A stretch of 64,000 nucleotides of DNA from CAVXJN01 sp963773585 (GCA_963773585.1 CAVZBR010000004.1:744001-808000), one strand, 5' to 3'. Shown: positions 1 through 8,902, counted from the first letter of the stretch. Numbers and translations: made by a program. Notes: generated from the letters alone by a model not told the origin.

Positions 1-210
1 ACCGCATTGGCGGAGCCCATCGCCATCGTCATTGCGCTCCACGTCGCAGCAGTATTTGTGCACGACCTCAAGGGCGGCGGCGCCGATACTTCGGCCATGA
101 TCAGTGGTTATCGCTGTTTTCGGACGGGCACGCCCGGGACGCCGGTGGTGCAGCGGCACACAGTGTCGCTGGATGCTTTGTTGCGCGACAGAAAAAAATC
201 CGGCCAGTGA
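1..210 (+). CDS. Cytochrome b561-like protein, C-terminal fragment
   Basis: The frame is open from the first base and stops at 208-210, so only the last 69 residues of a longer protein are visible. They contain a hydrophobic helix carrying LHVAAVFVHDLKG and then SAMISGYR. This resembles the last transmembrane helix and cytoplasmic end of bacterial di-heme cytochrome b561 / cytochrome b domain proteins, where a helix histidine binds heme. The assignment rests on this short stretch only. The next gene, a solute symporter, starts about 65 bp downstream and looks functionally unrelated. Confidence 0.5.
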   Translation, partial: TALAEPIAIVIALHVAAVFVHDLKGGGADTSAMISGYRCFRTGTPGTPVVQRHTVSLDALLRDRKKSGQ

Positions 211-276
211 GGCCGCTGCCGGGACTCTCCCTTCATCAACACGGTGCGCGCGACAGGGTTGCGCCGCACCGGGAAA

Positions 277-1794
277 ATGCAGCCCATGTATCCGATCCAG
301 CCGGCCATTGTTCTGACCTTCGTCGCCTATCTGCTGCTGATGCTGGTCATTGGTTGGTTTGCTTGGCGGCAGACCAACGATCTGGCGGACTACATTCTCG
401 GCGGTCGCCGGCTGAGTTATTGGGTGGCGGCCTTGTCCGCCGGCGCATCGGACATGAGCGGCTGGCTGTTGCTGGGACTCCCAGGCTATGCCTATAGCGC
501 CGGGCTGGAGGCGGCCTGGCTGGCGACGGGATTGTTGATCGGGACCTATCTCAACTGGCGCATTGTCGCGCGTCGCTTGCGCGCTTATAGCGAAGCGGCG
601 GACAACGCGCTCACACTGCCGGAGTTTTTCGAACAACGCTTTGCGGATCGCACGCGATTGTTGCGGGTGATTTCGGCGCTGTTCATTTTATTGTTCTTTC
701 TCTTTTATACCAGTTCCGGACTGGTTGCCGGCGGTAAACTGTTCGAAACCGTGTTTGGCATGCCGTATCAATACGCGGTAGTGGCCGGTGCCGCAGCGGT
801 GCTGGCGTACACATTCTTCGGTGGTTTTCTTGCCGTCTCCTGGACCGATGTTGCTCAGGGCCTATTGATGCTGGCGGCCTTGATCGTGGTGCCGGTTACG
901 GCGATCAGCGCGGCCGGTGGCTGGGACTCGATGCTCAGCGAACTTCAGCGACGCAGCCCCCAGGCATTGAACGCGTTTTCGGATCGCGACGGCAATCCGC
1001 TGACGTTTGTCGCCATCGCCTCGCTGCTCGGTTGGGGGCTTGGCTATTTCGGCCAGCCGCACATCCTCGCGCGCTTCAAAGCCATCCGCAGAACGGCGCA
1101 GGTGCCCGCGGCCCGACGGGTGGCCGTGACCTGGTCGGCATTGACCTTGATCGGCGCCACCCTGGTCGGGATCGTCGGCAGCGTCTACCTGCAGCAGCCA
1201 CTGCGCGGTCCGGACACTGAAACTGTGTTCATGGTGCTGGTCAGCGTACTGTTCCATCCGCTGGTCGCCGGTGTGTTGCTGGCTGCGATACTGGCGGCAA
1301 TCATGAGCACTGCGGACTCGCAACTGCTGGTGTCGTCCTCGGCATTGGCGGAAGACTTCTACAAGGCTTTATTCCGACGCCAGGCGCGGCCGGGAGAGCT
1401 GATCGCGGTGGGAAGGGCGGCGGTGGTGGTGATTGCGTGCCTCGCCACGTGGTTGGCCCTGGATCCGCACAGCCAGGTTTTGGACCTGGTGGCATACGCC
1501 TGGGCCGGGTTCGGGGCCGCATTCGGGCCGACGCTGTTATTGGCACTGTTTTGGCCGCGCATGAACGTGGCCGGTGCATTGGCGGGTATCGTCGTCGGCG
1601 GCGTGACCGTGATGGTGTGGCGCGGCCTGGAAGGCGGCTGGTTCGATCTCTATGAACTGATACCGGGCTTTGTTTTTTCAACATTGGCGATCGTCGTGGT
1701 GACGTTGCTGACGCCGCCGCCGAGCCCGCTGATCATGGCGCGGCACTTCGCGGTGGCGCGCCGGTCGCACTATGAAGTGCGCTTGAAGTTATAA
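277..1794 (+). CDS. putP: Sodium/proline symporter PutP
   Basis: Inner-membrane sodium:solute symporter of the SSS family that imports L-proline with Na+. It has about 505 residues (E. coli PutP has 502) and the expected dozen or so hydrophobic helices. Near the N-terminus it carries the PutP hallmark LSAGASDMSGWLLLGLPG. Around residue 345 it has STADSQLL, where the family places sodium-binding Ser and Thr residues. The ATG at 277 was preferred to an upstream GTG at 244 because homologues begin close to the first helix; the ATG at 286 is equally possible. No proline catabolic gene is adjacent, so proline is inferred from family similarity. Confidence 0.9.
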   Translation: MQPMYPIQPAIVLTFVAYLLLMLVIGWFAWRQTNDLADYILGGRRLSYWVAALSAGASDMSGWLLLGLPGYAYSAGLEAAWLATGLLIGTYLNWRIVARRLRAYSEAADNALTLPEFFEQRFADRTRLLRVISALFILLFFLFYTSSGLVAGGKLFETVFGMPYQYAVVAGAAAVLAYTFFGGFLAVSWTDVAQGLLMLAALIVVPVTAISAAGGWDSMLSELQRRSPQALNAFSDRDGNPLTFVAIASLLGWGLGYFGQPHILARFKAIRRTAQVPAARRVAVTWSALTLIGATLVGIVGSVYLQQPLRGPDTETVFMVLVSVLFHPLVAGVLLAAILAAIMSTADSQLLVSSSALAEDFYKALFRRQARPGELIAVGRAAVVVIACLATWLALDPHSQVLDLVAYAWAGFGAAFGPTLLLALFWPRMNVAGALAGIVVGGVTVMVWRGLEGGWFDLYELIPGFVFSTLAIVVVTLLTPPPSPLIMARHFAVARRSHYEVRLKL

Positions 1795-1809
1795 CAATCG
1801 CCATCTCAT

Positions 1810-1830
1810 CCGGCACGCGAATGCCGGTTT
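1810..1830 (+). terminator. Hairpin terminator after putP
   Basis: A perfect 6-bp stem (CCGGCA/TGCCGG, loop 1816-1821) is followed by TTT, 15 bp after the putP stop. The stem is short and the T-run minimal, so this is a moderate intrinsic terminator candidate. Confidence 0.45.
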
Positions 1831-1913
1831 CGGTCTGCCCGTGGCATGGGGCAAGAGTCGCCGTCCCTGAGGCTCTTGGTCGCAGGATTTGCAGGTTGCG
1901 GTGGAGAAGCCAT

Positions 1914-1944
1914 CCTGCCTTCGGACCTGTAGCCCGAAGGCAGG
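1914..1944. terminator. Strong hairpin between convergent putP and dsrE-like gene
   Basis: A perfect 11-bp inverted repeat (arms 1914-1924 and 1934-1944, 9-nt loop) lies 9 bp beyond the stop of the minus-strand DsrE-like gene and also downstream of putP. It has no T-run on either side. A bidirectional terminator or mRNA 3'-end stabiliser is the likely role. Confidence 0.5.
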
Positions 1945-1953
1945 GTAAAGCCA

Positions 1954-2418
1954 CTACGGCTTGATGTAAGCGTATCCCTGCTGCTGCAGTTCGCCGAGGG
2001 TGGCGACGCCGGACGGCACGACCTTGGCATTCATGCTGACCTTATCCGCGTCGATCTTGCGGCCACGCAGGGTATTGTTGCAGACCTCGAACTTTACGCC
2101 GCGATTGGCCAGGCCCTGGACCGTTTCTTCGTAGCTCTTGCCGTCCTTGTCCGCCCACCCTTCGAGCAGAAAGTCGATGCCCTTGCCGTGGGTGACGACA
2201 ATGATTTCGATATTCTTGTCACCGACCGCATTGAGATGGTTGGCAACGTTACGAAGTGCCGCGCCGGCGCCCTCGGCGTCATTGATGTGATACACCACTT
2301 TCTGGGTGTGATAGCCGTTTTCGGCCGGCTGGCGATCGTCGCCGGCGTAGGCCATGCTGGTTAGGAGCAGTAGCGCAGCCAGAGTGGCGCCGCGAAAGTT
2401 CACGATCCTGGTAGTCAT
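1954..2418 (-). CDS. Periplasmic DsrE/DsrF-like family protein
   Basis: Small protein of 154 residues with an N-terminal signal peptide (hydrophobic LAALLLLTSMAYA and a cleavage-like Ala) followed by a DsrE-like fold domain (KVVYHIND, IIVVTHGKGIDFLL, GVKFEVCNNTL). Family members handle sulfur atoms or serve structural roles. The single cysteine in FEVCNNTL matches the position conserved in many DsrE-like proteins. The start at 2418 was chosen because a GGAGG lies 9 nt upstream on the minus strand; an ATG at 2427 directly abuts that motif. It is divergent from the thioredoxin-like gene at 2650, which may point to a shared thiol-related role. Confidence 0.75.
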   Translation of the reverse strand: MTTRIVNFRGATLAALLLLTSMAYAGDDRQPAENGYHTQKVVYHINDAEGAGAALRNVANHLNAVGDKNIEIIVVTHGKGIDFLLEGWADKDGKSYEETVQGLANRGVKFEVCNNTLRGRKIDADKVSMNAKVVPSGVATLGELQQQGYAYIKP

Positions 2419-2649
2419 TTCGTTCATCCTCCGAGCACGCGGCACCATGCCGCGGCTGACATCTTTAGGTTTGGCACGGGATTTATGGGCTTTGCGCCGA
2501 CACTACGCAAATCTTGTTTTGGATCGTGACGATGGGTATTTTCGCGCACAGACGCGGGAACTTTTCCGGCGGCATGTGTTCTCATGCGCTAGGGTTGCGC
2601 GCCCTTTCTTATTGATCGCAGGTTGCGGGATGCGTTTCGGGGAGGTCGT

Positions 2650-3144
2650 ATGAAGGTGCTGTGGCGAGTCTCTGTCGGGCTGTTGATTGGATTGTTGTTG
2701 CTGCCGATAGCGCAGGCAGGCGGCTTGACGGATATGCAGGGCCATGCCCGCAGCATCTCCGACTACACCGGCAAAGGAAAATGGACGGTCGTGATGATTT
2801 GGGCGTCGGACTGCCTGATATGCAACAAGGAAGCATTTCACTATGTCGACTTTCACACTTTCCACAGTGACAAGGATGCGCGTGTGCTCGGAATATCCAT
2901 GGATGGCGCCAGCGGCATCGCCGACGCGAAAGCGTTCATCGACCGCAATTCCATCAATTTCCCCAACCTGATCGGCGAGCCCGAGGAAGTCGCGGGTATC
3001 TATACCGAGGCTACCGGCCAGCCCTGGCGCGGGACACCGACGTTCTTAATCTACGATCCAACGGGTAGACTGCGTGCGGAGCAGGTCGGCGCGGTGCCGA
3101 CCGAAATGATCACCGACTTCATCGCCCGCAACGGCGCGAACTGA
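2650..3144 (+). CDS. Periplasmic thioredoxin-like (TlpA/peroxiredoxin-type) protein
   Basis: 164 residues with a signal peptide (VGLLIGLLLLPIAQA) and a thioredoxin-fold domain. The motif WASDCLIC gives a CxxC active site where TlpA-type proteins carry WCxxC. The later TPTFLIYDPTGR contains the cis-proline segment typical of the fold. It probably acts as a periplasmic thiol-disulfide oxidoreductase or reductant, with an unknown partner. The start is set by a GGAGG just upstream; longer in-frame starts would put charged residues before the signal peptide. It lies divergent from the DsrE-like gene. Confidence 0.75.
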   Translation: MKVLWRVSVGLLIGLLLLPIAQAGGLTDMQGHARSISDYTGKGKWTVVMIWASDCLICNKEAFHYVDFHTFHSDKDARVLGISMDGASGIADAKAFIDRNSINFPNLIGEPEEVAGIYTEATGQPWRGTPTFLIYDPTGRLRAEQVGAVPTEMITDFIARNGAN

Positions 3145-3189
3145 GTTCTCCGGCCGGACCCCGGTCCCGAGTCGCCCCGCGGGCGGTGC

Positions 3190-4611
3190 ATGCCGGGGGC
3201 GGCGGCCGTTATCATGGGCGTTTCGCCGCTGCCAGCGCCCGTGACTGCAAAATCGCCCAATTGGTCCATCGAACTTCGCGCTGAAGCAAAAGTGCTGGCG
3301 CGACTCGGCGCGCCGCTGATTGTCAGCCAGCTATCCCAGGTCGGCATGGGCTTCACCGACACCGTCATGGCCGGGCGTCTCGGCGCGCTGGACTTGGCGG
3401 CAGTGGCGCTGGGTAGCAGCTTGTTCGTGCCGGTGTACCTGGCATGTGTCGGGGTGCTGTTGGCGCTATCTCCGAGCACCGCACAGTTGGTGGGCGCGGC
3501 GGCACAAGAGGAGATCGGACCGCTGTTTCGCCAAGGGCTGTGGCTCGCCCTGGCCTTGGCGCTGCTGGCAACGCCTGCAGTGGTCGGGATCGGCGCCGCC
3601 ATGGCGCCATTCGCGGTAGCCGCGACGCTGCGTCCGATCACCCAGGCCTACTTGAACGCCATCGCCTGGGGCATGCCGGCCGTGTGTCTGTACCTCGCGG
3701 GGCGGTATGTGGCCGAAGGGATGGGCCAGACCCGGCCGATCATGTACATCCAGCTGGCGGCCCTGCCATTGAACGCGTTCGGCAATTGGGTGCTGATGTT
3801 CGGGCATCTCGGTGCGCCGCGCCTAGGGGCGGCGGGAGCCGGCTGGTCCAGCGCCGCTGTGTTGTGGGCCGACGCGCTGTTGATATCGGCGTATCTGGCT
3901 TGGCAGCGCCGGTTCCGTTACTTGGCACTCTGGAGCCGCTTCGAGGCGCCGGATCCCGCCGCACTGTGGCGTTTGCTACGTCTGGGCGTGCCCATCGCCT
4001 TGACCATCGTGCTGGAGGTGGGCTTGTTTTCCGCGGTCGCCCTGCTGATGGGGCGGCTCGGTGCGGTAGCGACCGCCGCCCACCAGATCGCGCTGAACTA
4101 TGCCGCGCTGATGTTCATGATTCCGTTGGGACTATCCATGGCGGTCACGATCCGGGTCGGGCAATTGGCGGGCGCGGGTGCGGCGATGGAAGTCCGCCGC
4201 GCCGGATATGTGGGTATGAGCATGGGCGCGGCGCTGATGGGTATTTCGGCATTGGTCATGATTGCGGCGCCGGGTTCCATCGTCGCCTTGTATACCAACG
4301 ACGCCGCGGTATCCGCCTTGGCGGTGCAGTTGCTCGCCATCGCCGCGTTGTTTCAGCTATCCGACGGCGTTCAAGTGACGGCGATGGGCGCGCTGCGCGG
4401 GTTGAAGGATACGGCGTGGCCGTTGGCGATCAACATGTTTTCCTACTGGGGGATTGGCTTGCCACTTGCCTGGTATTGGGGACTGCGCTGCGGGCTCGGC
4501 GCCCGCGGCCTGTGGTACGGACTGGTGTGCGGTCTCACCTGCGCGGCACTGCTGCTGGCGGTGCACTTCAGTCGACGTAGCGCGCCGCGGTACGCGCTCA
4601 ACCAGCGCTGA
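3190..4611 (+). CDS. MATE family efflux transporter (NorM-type)
   Basis: 473-residue integral membrane protein with about 12 hydrophobic helices. The N-terminal segment (LGAPLIVSQLSQVGMGFTDTVMAGRLG) is typical of MATE/NorM cation-coupled multidrug exporters. A second internal copy of the motif pattern (VPIALTIVLEVGLFSAVALLMGRLG) marks the usual two-half architecture. The substrate cannot be read from sequence. The start is uncertain between 3190 and 3214, since neither has a clear ribosome site. Its 3' end overlaps the convergent hemerythrin gene by 14 bp. Confidence 0.88.
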   Translation: MPGAAAVIMGVSPLPAPVTAKSPNWSIELRAEAKVLARLGAPLIVSQLSQVGMGFTDTVMAGRLGALDLAAVALGSSLFVPVYLACVGVLLALSPSTAQLVGAAAQEEIGPLFRQGLWLALALALLATPAVVGIGAAMAPFAVAATLRPITQAYLNAIAWGMPAVCLYLAGRYVAEGMGQTRPIMYIQLAALPLNAFGNWVLMFGHLGAPRLGAAGAGWSSAAVLWADALLISAYLAWQRRFRYLALWSRFEAPDPAALWRLLRLGVPIALTIVLEVGLFSAVALLMGRLGAVATAAHQIALNYAALMFMIPLGLSMAVTIRVGQLAGAGAAMEVRRAGYVGMSMGAALMGISALVMIAAPGSIVALYTNDAAVSALAVQLLAIAALFQLSDGVQVTAMGALRGLKDTAWPLAINMFSYWGIGLPLAWYWGLRCGLGARGLWYGLVCGLTCAALLLAVHFSRRSAPRYALNQR

Positions 4612-5062
4612 GCGGTTCCAGCGCTGCGACCACCACACGGTGCCGCGATTCAATCTTCCTGCCCATGTCGTGAGCTTGTTCCGCAGACAGCAACTTGCGC
4701 GCCATGCCGAAAACTTCACCTTCTTCTTCCTGCATGTGATGAGACAGCACGTCCGTCAAGGCGGAAAACTTTGCGGTCCAATTGTCGTCGGTGACCGGTA
4801 TGGTTTCCAGTTCTTCGACCAGCGAATTCAACACATGATGCTCTGCGAATGCTTCCAGTGCTTCGTCGCGGATATCTTTGTAGTTTCGGAGCACCGAATA
4901 AAAAACCGCCTCTTCGACTTTGTTGTGGGCCCAAAGGTCGCGCTTGAAACTATCGAACAGTTGCTTCCGCGTTTTTTCGGCGCGCGAAGTGGTGTCGCTC
5001 AGCTGTTCGAGCGTACTTCGGGTCGTGTCGTGTTGACGCTTGATTACATCGTAAACGTCCAT
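4598..5062 (-). CDS. Hemerythrin HHE-domain protein
   Basis: 154-residue, mostly helical cytoplasmic protein with histidine/glutamate metal-ligand motifs of HHE-cation-binding proteins (KRQHDTTR, HNKVEEAVFY, FAEHHVLNSLVEEL, SHHMQEEEGEVF). Such proteins bind a di-iron centre and are linked to oxygen, NO or peroxide sensing and to iron-sulfur cluster repair. The start is fixed by an AGGAGG about 7 nt upstream of the ATG. The last 14 bp overlap the end of the MATE gene on the opposite strand, so the two transcripts collide. Confidence 0.85.
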   Translation of the reverse strand: MDVYDVIKRQHDTTRSTLEQLSDTTSRAEKTRKQLFDSFKRDLWAHNKVEEAVFYSVLRNYKDIRDEALEAFAEHHVLNSLVEELETIPVTDDNWTAKFSALTDVLSHHMQEEEGEVFGMARKLLSAEQAHDMGRKIESRHRVVVAALEPLSAG

Positions 5063-5206
5063 GCCTGCCTCCTTGCAGAATGCTGTCCGTACTGAACCGC
5101 GCCCACCGCGAAAGGGCATAAAAACTTGGGCAGTTCGGTAGATTTGGTTTGTTCGATGACCTGATTTTCAGGATAGTACGGGCGGCAAGGGGTTCCAGTT
5201 GCGCTC

Positions 5207-5812
5207 TCAGTAAATGCGAAAACCTCCGTGCCGGCGCCGTATGCGGTAATCGATCCAGGCATAGCCGGCCCATGCACCCAGTGCGAGAGTCAGTACGCCG
5301 GTGGCGATCAACCAGTTCAACGGCACGCTACGTTGCTGCGATGCGACGCGCTGTTGCAGTTGCAGGTTCTGAGATTGTAGTCGTTCGAGTTCGGTGCTGC
5401 GTTGATCGCGGGAAACTCGCAGCTTCTGAAGCTGCGTATCCGCATCGGAAGACGTCACTTTTAATTGGTCGAGTTCGCGGCGCGTGCGCTGCAGTTGCGT
5501 TTTGAGTTGTTCGTTCGCGGCTTGGGCTTCGTCCAGCATCAGCCGCGGTGGTTTTTCTTCGACTAGATAAGCCGATTTCACCCAGCCTTCGGTACCGTCG
5601 GGAGTGCGTACGCGGGTGAAGTATTTTCCGCGCTCCAACGCCTGCAACGGCGTCCCGCTCACCAATGTGGCGAGATTGTCCGCGCTGGTCTCCGGCTTCG
5701 CATACAAGCCCAGTATCAACTTGTCGGTCACGTACAACGTGTTTTGCGCCCAAGAGGCGAGCGGTAGCGAAAAGAAAGCAAGGATGACAATGACGGCGAC
5801 GGGGCGGCTCAT
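5207..5812 (-). CDS. SH3-domain, coiled-coil membrane protein (TIGR04211-like)
   Basis: 201 residues in the order signal peptide (VAVIVILAFFSLPLASWA), bacterial SH3 domain (about 25-90; LYVTDKLILGLYAKPE, GWVKSAYL), Gln/Arg/Glu-rich coiled coil (about 95-160), one transmembrane helix (WLIATGVLTLALGAWAGYAW) and a short basic tail. This architecture matches the TIGR04211 family, exemplified by E. coli YgiM, placed in the periplasm and anchored by the C-terminal helix. The function is unknown; an envelope role is inferred. The ATG at 5812 is preferred over a TTG at 5830. Confidence 0.8.
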   Translation of the reverse strand: MSRPVAVIVILAFFSLPLASWAQNTLYVTDKLILGLYAKPETSADNLATLVSGTPLQALERGKYFTRVRTPDGTEGWVKSAYLVEEKPPRLMLDEAQAANEQLKTQLQRTRRELDQLKVTSSDADTQLQKLRVSRDQRSTELERLQSQNLQLQQRVASQQRSVPLNWLIATGVLTLALGAWAGYAWIDYRIRRRHGGFRIY

Positions 5813-5930
5813 GGCGACAGCCTGTTCCAATAGTCAGCTTGATGTGGGATGCCGGAGAATGGGTAATTGCAACACTGTGGCCGTCCGGCGACAAGCGCGA
5901 ACCAGCCATTCTGTGGACTAATCGGCGAAC

Positions 5931-5960
5931 ATTAAAGAAACCGGCCCGGGAGAGGGCCGG
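5931..5960 (-). terminator. Rho-independent terminator of the PpiC gene
   Basis: A perfect 7-bp GC stem (5941-5947 with 5954-5960, 6-nt loop) is followed on the minus strand by TTTCTTTAAT. It lies about 140 bp beyond the stop of the minus-strand isomerase gene. Confidence 0.65.
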
Positions 5961-6100
5961 CAATCATCGCGAATGCAGAGTCGTCAAGCAACGTACAGGC
6001 CGCTGCCAGAGGCCATTGGCAATGATTGTCCCCGCGCTGCCGTCGCCGGCAATCGGCAAAGTCATGTGCAGCAACCGTGCTTCGGTGTGCCTCTGCAACA

Positions 6101-7045
6101 TTACTTTGGGATCGTGATCTTCGCTGCGGCACGCAGTTGTTGCAGTCGCGCCTGCAGTGCTTGTTCGCGACGTGTCTCCAACAGTTGATCGCGAATCATG
6201 TCGTGCACGTCCGCCAGGGACGCCTGGAAACCGGGGCGACGTGAGATCAATTGCAGTATGTGAATGCCGCCCGGGCCGGGGTGGGGTTCGGATACTTCGC
6301 CGGGCTTGAGGCCCGCGGCGACCGGGGCCAATTCGGTCCCCAGATCTTCGGCATTCACGAATCCCAGATCGCCGCCATTCCGGGCGCTGATGTCGGCAGA
6401 TTGTTTGTGGGCCATGTAACCGAACTCGGCGCCTTGCGCGATTTTCGTGTGAACCTGCTCGGCCCGGGCTTTAGGGTCGGAGTCGGTTGCTTGCGCGAAC
6501 AGGATATCCCCGAGGTGCAGCAAATCCGGGCTGCGATACCGACCGCGGTTGGCTTGATAGAAATCCCGGATATCGGAGTCGGTCACAGCCACTCCCGCGT
6601 ACACTTCCTTTTGGAGGTAGGCCTGAATGCTGAGATCGTGCCGTAGCCGTTCGGCGATGAACTTCTCTGTTAGTCCCTGGGCTTGCAAAGCGTGTTCAAA
6701 TCGTTGTTCGCCGCCCAACTGGGTGCGGACCCGGGCCACTGCCTCCGCTACCTGGCTGTCCGATGCTGCAAAGTGTTCGCGTGCCGCCTGCCATAGCAAC
6801 TCGCGCTCGATCAGGCTGCGCAGCAATGCGTCGCGCAGTTGCGGGAATTGCGGTGACTGGCGCAGCAAAGACGGGTCTGCGCCCCGGCTGGCGGCGAATT
6901 CCTGCAATGCCTGTTGAAGGTCTTTCGACGTGACGGCCGCGCCGTTGACTTCGGCTACGGCCGCGGCGTCCGCGAGCGGCGCGAACGCCAGCAGCAGCGC
7001 GAACAAAAGTGGCGCAAATTGCATGATTGGGCTTGCCATTTTCAT
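6101..7045 (-). CDS. Periplasmic parvulin-type peptidyl-prolyl isomerase
   Basis: 314 residues. After the signal peptide (FALLLAFAPLADA) comes a SurA/PpiD-like helical chaperone segment (about 30-165) and then a PpiC rotamase domain (about 175-265; GAEFGYMAHKQSADISARNGGDLGFV, HPGPGGIHILQLI). The C-terminus is a helix ending in a basic tail. It should catalyse cis-trans isomerisation of prolyl bonds during folding of exported proteins. It is divergent from the YceI gene across a gap of about 50 bp, and a terminator follows it. It is not SurA itself, which has two parvulin domains. Confidence 0.85.
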   Translation of the reverse strand: MKMASPIMQFAPLLFALLLAFAPLADAAAVAEVNGAAVTSKDLQQALQEFAASRGADPSLLRQSPQFPQLRDALLRSLIERELLWQAAREHFAASDSQVAEAVARVRTQLGGEQRFEHALQAQGLTEKFIAERLRHDLSIQAYLQKEVYAGVAVTDSDIRDFYQANRGRYRSPDLLHLGDILFAQATDSDPKARAEQVHTKIAQGAEFGYMAHKQSADISARNGGDLGFVNAEDLGTELAPVAAGLKPGEVSEPHPGPGGIHILQLISRRPGFQASLADVHDMIRDQLLETRREQALQARLQQLRAAAKITIPK

Positions 7046-7097
7046 ATACTAGGCTCCGGAAGCGGATTGCAGATTATAGACGCAGGGGATTGTCGGG

Positions 7098-7754
7098 ATG
7101 AAGGGCGGCAACCGGTTGGCGCGGAACCTCGGCTTGTTGTGCCTGCTGTTGGTAACAGCGGACGCTCGTGCCCAGGACTACGAGTTGTTGGCGGCCGAAA
7201 CCCAAGTACGGATACTGGTGTACAGCGCCGGTCCATTGGCGAAGCTGGGACACAATCACGTGATATCGGCGACCGGAATCCAGGGCGAGATACAATACCG
7301 CCCCGAGGCACTGCAGGCGTCAAGATTCCGATTGCAGTTTCCGGTCTTGGGCTTGATCGTGGATGACGCTCAGGCGCGCAAAGCGGCCGGTCCCGGATTT
7401 GCCGCGACACCGGACGACGAAGCAGTGCGCGCGACTCGCGCCAATATGCTCGGTCCGGACGTGCTGGACGGGGAGCGCTTTCCTCAGATTCAGCTACGCT
7501 CGGAATCGGTCGACGGCGCTTTGCCGGATGTCGACGTACGTCTGAGTATGGCAATACACGGCGTGCTGCGCGAGATGGTGGTCCCTGTGCGGGTGCGGCA
7601 GCAGGGCGCTCGGCTGTATGCATCCGGGTCGTTCAATTTCGACCAGCACTTGTTTGGTATCCAGCCTTTGAAGATCCTGCTCGGCGCGATCGCCGTGCAG
7701 GACCAACTTACGGTGCAGTACAAGTTGGTTGCTGTGCGCTTATCGCCCCGATAG
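7098..7754 (+). CDS. YceI family periplasmic protein
   Basis: 218 residues with a signal peptide (LGLLCLLLVTADARA) and a YceI-like lipocalin-fold domain. Recognisable pieces are VYSAGPLAKLGHNHVI near the start of the mature protein, GERFPQIQLRSESV in the middle and a C-terminal SGSFNFDQHLFGIQPLKILLGAIAVQDQL. Family members bind amphiphilic polyisoprenoids such as ubiquinone-8 in the periplasm. The exact ligand here is unknown. It lies 40 bp upstream of the OmpA-type lipoprotein gene on the same strand and may be co-transcribed with it. Confidence 0.8.
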   Translation: MKGGNRLARNLGLLCLLLVTADARAQDYELLAAETQVRILVYSAGPLAKLGHNHVISATGIQGEIQYRPEALQASRFRLQFPVLGLIVDDAQARKAAGPGFAATPDDEAVRATRANMLGPDVLDGERFPQIQLRSESVDGALPDVDVRLSMAIHGVLREMVVPVRVRQQGARLYASGSFNFDQHLFGIQPLKILLGAIAVQDQLTVQYKLVAVRLSPR

Positions 7755-7793
7755 GAGCCGGCCTCAGTCATTTGTCATCAGGAGAAGCAAGCA

Positions 7794-8465
7794 ATGAAAT
7801 ATCGCACATCCATGACCGTCGCCGCGTTGTGCGTGGCCCTGGTGACCAGTGGCTGCGCCACCGATCAATACGGACGTACCCGGCCCATGACCGACGCCGA
7901 AAAAGGCGCCTTGATCGGTGCCGGGGTCGGTGCCGCAGTCGGATTGACCAGCGGGAACAAGAAGAACGTCCTGATCGGCGCGGTCGGTGGCGGCATCACC
8001 GGTGGCTTGGTCGGCACGTACATGGATAAGCAGAAGCAGGATTTTGAACGGGTATTGCGCCCTGAGATCGACGCCGGACTGGTGGCGGTGGACGCATTGC
8101 CGCAGAACCAGCTGCGCGTCACCATGACCAGCGAAACCTCATTCGACGTCGATTCGGCACAGATCAAGCCCGGCTTCTACAGTACGTTGGATAAGATTGC
8201 GGATGTGCTCAAGCGCTACGGCAAAACCCAATTGGCCGTGGTAGGGCATACCGATTCGACCGGAAGCGACGCCTACAATCAACAGCTGTCAGAGCGCCGT
8301 GCCCAAGCAGTGCAGCAATACTTCTTATCCAACGGCGTGATCCCCGAGCGGGTCAGCGCATTCGGTCGCGGTGAAAGCCAGCCTCGTGCTTCCAACGCGA
8401 CGCCCGAAGGTCGGACATTGAATCGGCGGGTTGAGGTTATTATCACGCCCATCGTCGCGCAGTGA
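7794..8465 (+). CDS. OmpA-family outer-membrane lipoprotein with glycine zipper (YiaD-like)
   Basis: 223 residues. A lipoprotein signal with lipobox VTSGC is followed by a glycine-rich zipper segment (about 38-78; LIGAGVGAAVG, IGAVGGGITGG). A C-terminal OmpA peptidoglycan-binding domain follows (about 100-220; FDVDSAQIKPG, VVGHTDSTGS, NQQLSERRAQAV, LNRRVEV). It probably tethers the outer membrane to the cell wall. The order of domains matches E. coli YiaD. An AGGAG lies about 10 nt upstream of the ATG. Confidence 0.88.
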   Translation: MKYRTSMTVAALCVALVTSGCATDQYGRTRPMTDAEKGALIGAGVGAAVGLTSGNKKNVLIGAVGGGITGGLVGTYMDKQKQDFERVLRPEIDAGLVAVDALPQNQLRVTMTSETSFDVDSAQIKPGFYSTLDKIADVLKRYGKTQLAVVGHTDSTGSDAYNQQLSERRAQAVQQYFLSNGVIPERVSAFGRGESQPRASNATPEGRTLNRRVEVIITPIVAQ

Positions 8466-8493
8466 TTGCAGCGCGCACAAGGAGGCCAACACC

Positions 8494-8892
8494 ATGGAAT
8501 CGAAATTGAACAAGCAGCAGCTGGAAGACTTGCGGGGGATGTTGAGGGCGCGTCGCCGTGAGCTGCTCGACGACATACGCGTCGAACTGTCGGAATCCGA
8601 TGATCAAAGCTTCCAGGATCTTGCCGGGCGTGTCCACGATAACGCGGAAGCTTCGGTAGCCGATCTGCTCTCTGATTTAAATCTGGCGATCATTGATCAA
8701 CACATCGATGAGTTGCGCGCGACAGAGGAGGCGCTGGAGCGGATGGCGGAAGGCACCTACGGAATGTGCGTCGAGTGCGGCAAAGCCGTCGCTTACGAGC
8801 GCCTGCAAGCCTATCCCACGGCCACCCGTTGCATCGAGCATCAGCGCCTGTACGAGAAGACCCATGCCGGTGAGGAAGTACCGCGGCTTTGA
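8494..8892 (+). CDS. TraR/DksA family zinc-finger protein
   Basis: 132 residues: an N-terminal coiled-coil of two helices and a C-terminal zinc finger with Cys92, Cys95, Cys113 and His116 (MCVECGKAV, TRCIEHQ). The fourth ligand is His rather than the Cys of classical DksA. Proteins of this type insert into the RNA polymerase secondary channel or serve as orphan DksA-like regulators. It lacks the DxxDxA coiled-coil tip typical of DksA, so it is probably a paralogue. A GGAGG lies 8 nt upstream of the start. Its 3' end faces the convergent cbpM gene 10 bp away. Confidence 0.85.
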   Translation: MESKLNKQQLEDLRGMLRARRRELLDDIRVELSESDDQSFQDLAGRVHDNAEASVADLLSDLNLAIIDQHIDELRATEEALERMAEGTYGMCVECGKAVAYERLQAYPTATRCIEHQRLYEKTHAGEEVPRL

Positions 8893-8902
8893 CTCGGGCG
8901 CC

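Noticed and set aside
2471..2487. TTGGCACG resembling a sigma-54 -24 box between the DsrE-like and thioredoxin-like genes
   Set aside because: The -12 position holds AT instead of GC, and no sigma-54 activator gene is near.
3444..4580. Long plus-strand frame inside the MATE gene
   Set aside because: It is an alternative frame of a clear transporter gene, rich in Arg and Gly with no membrane helices.
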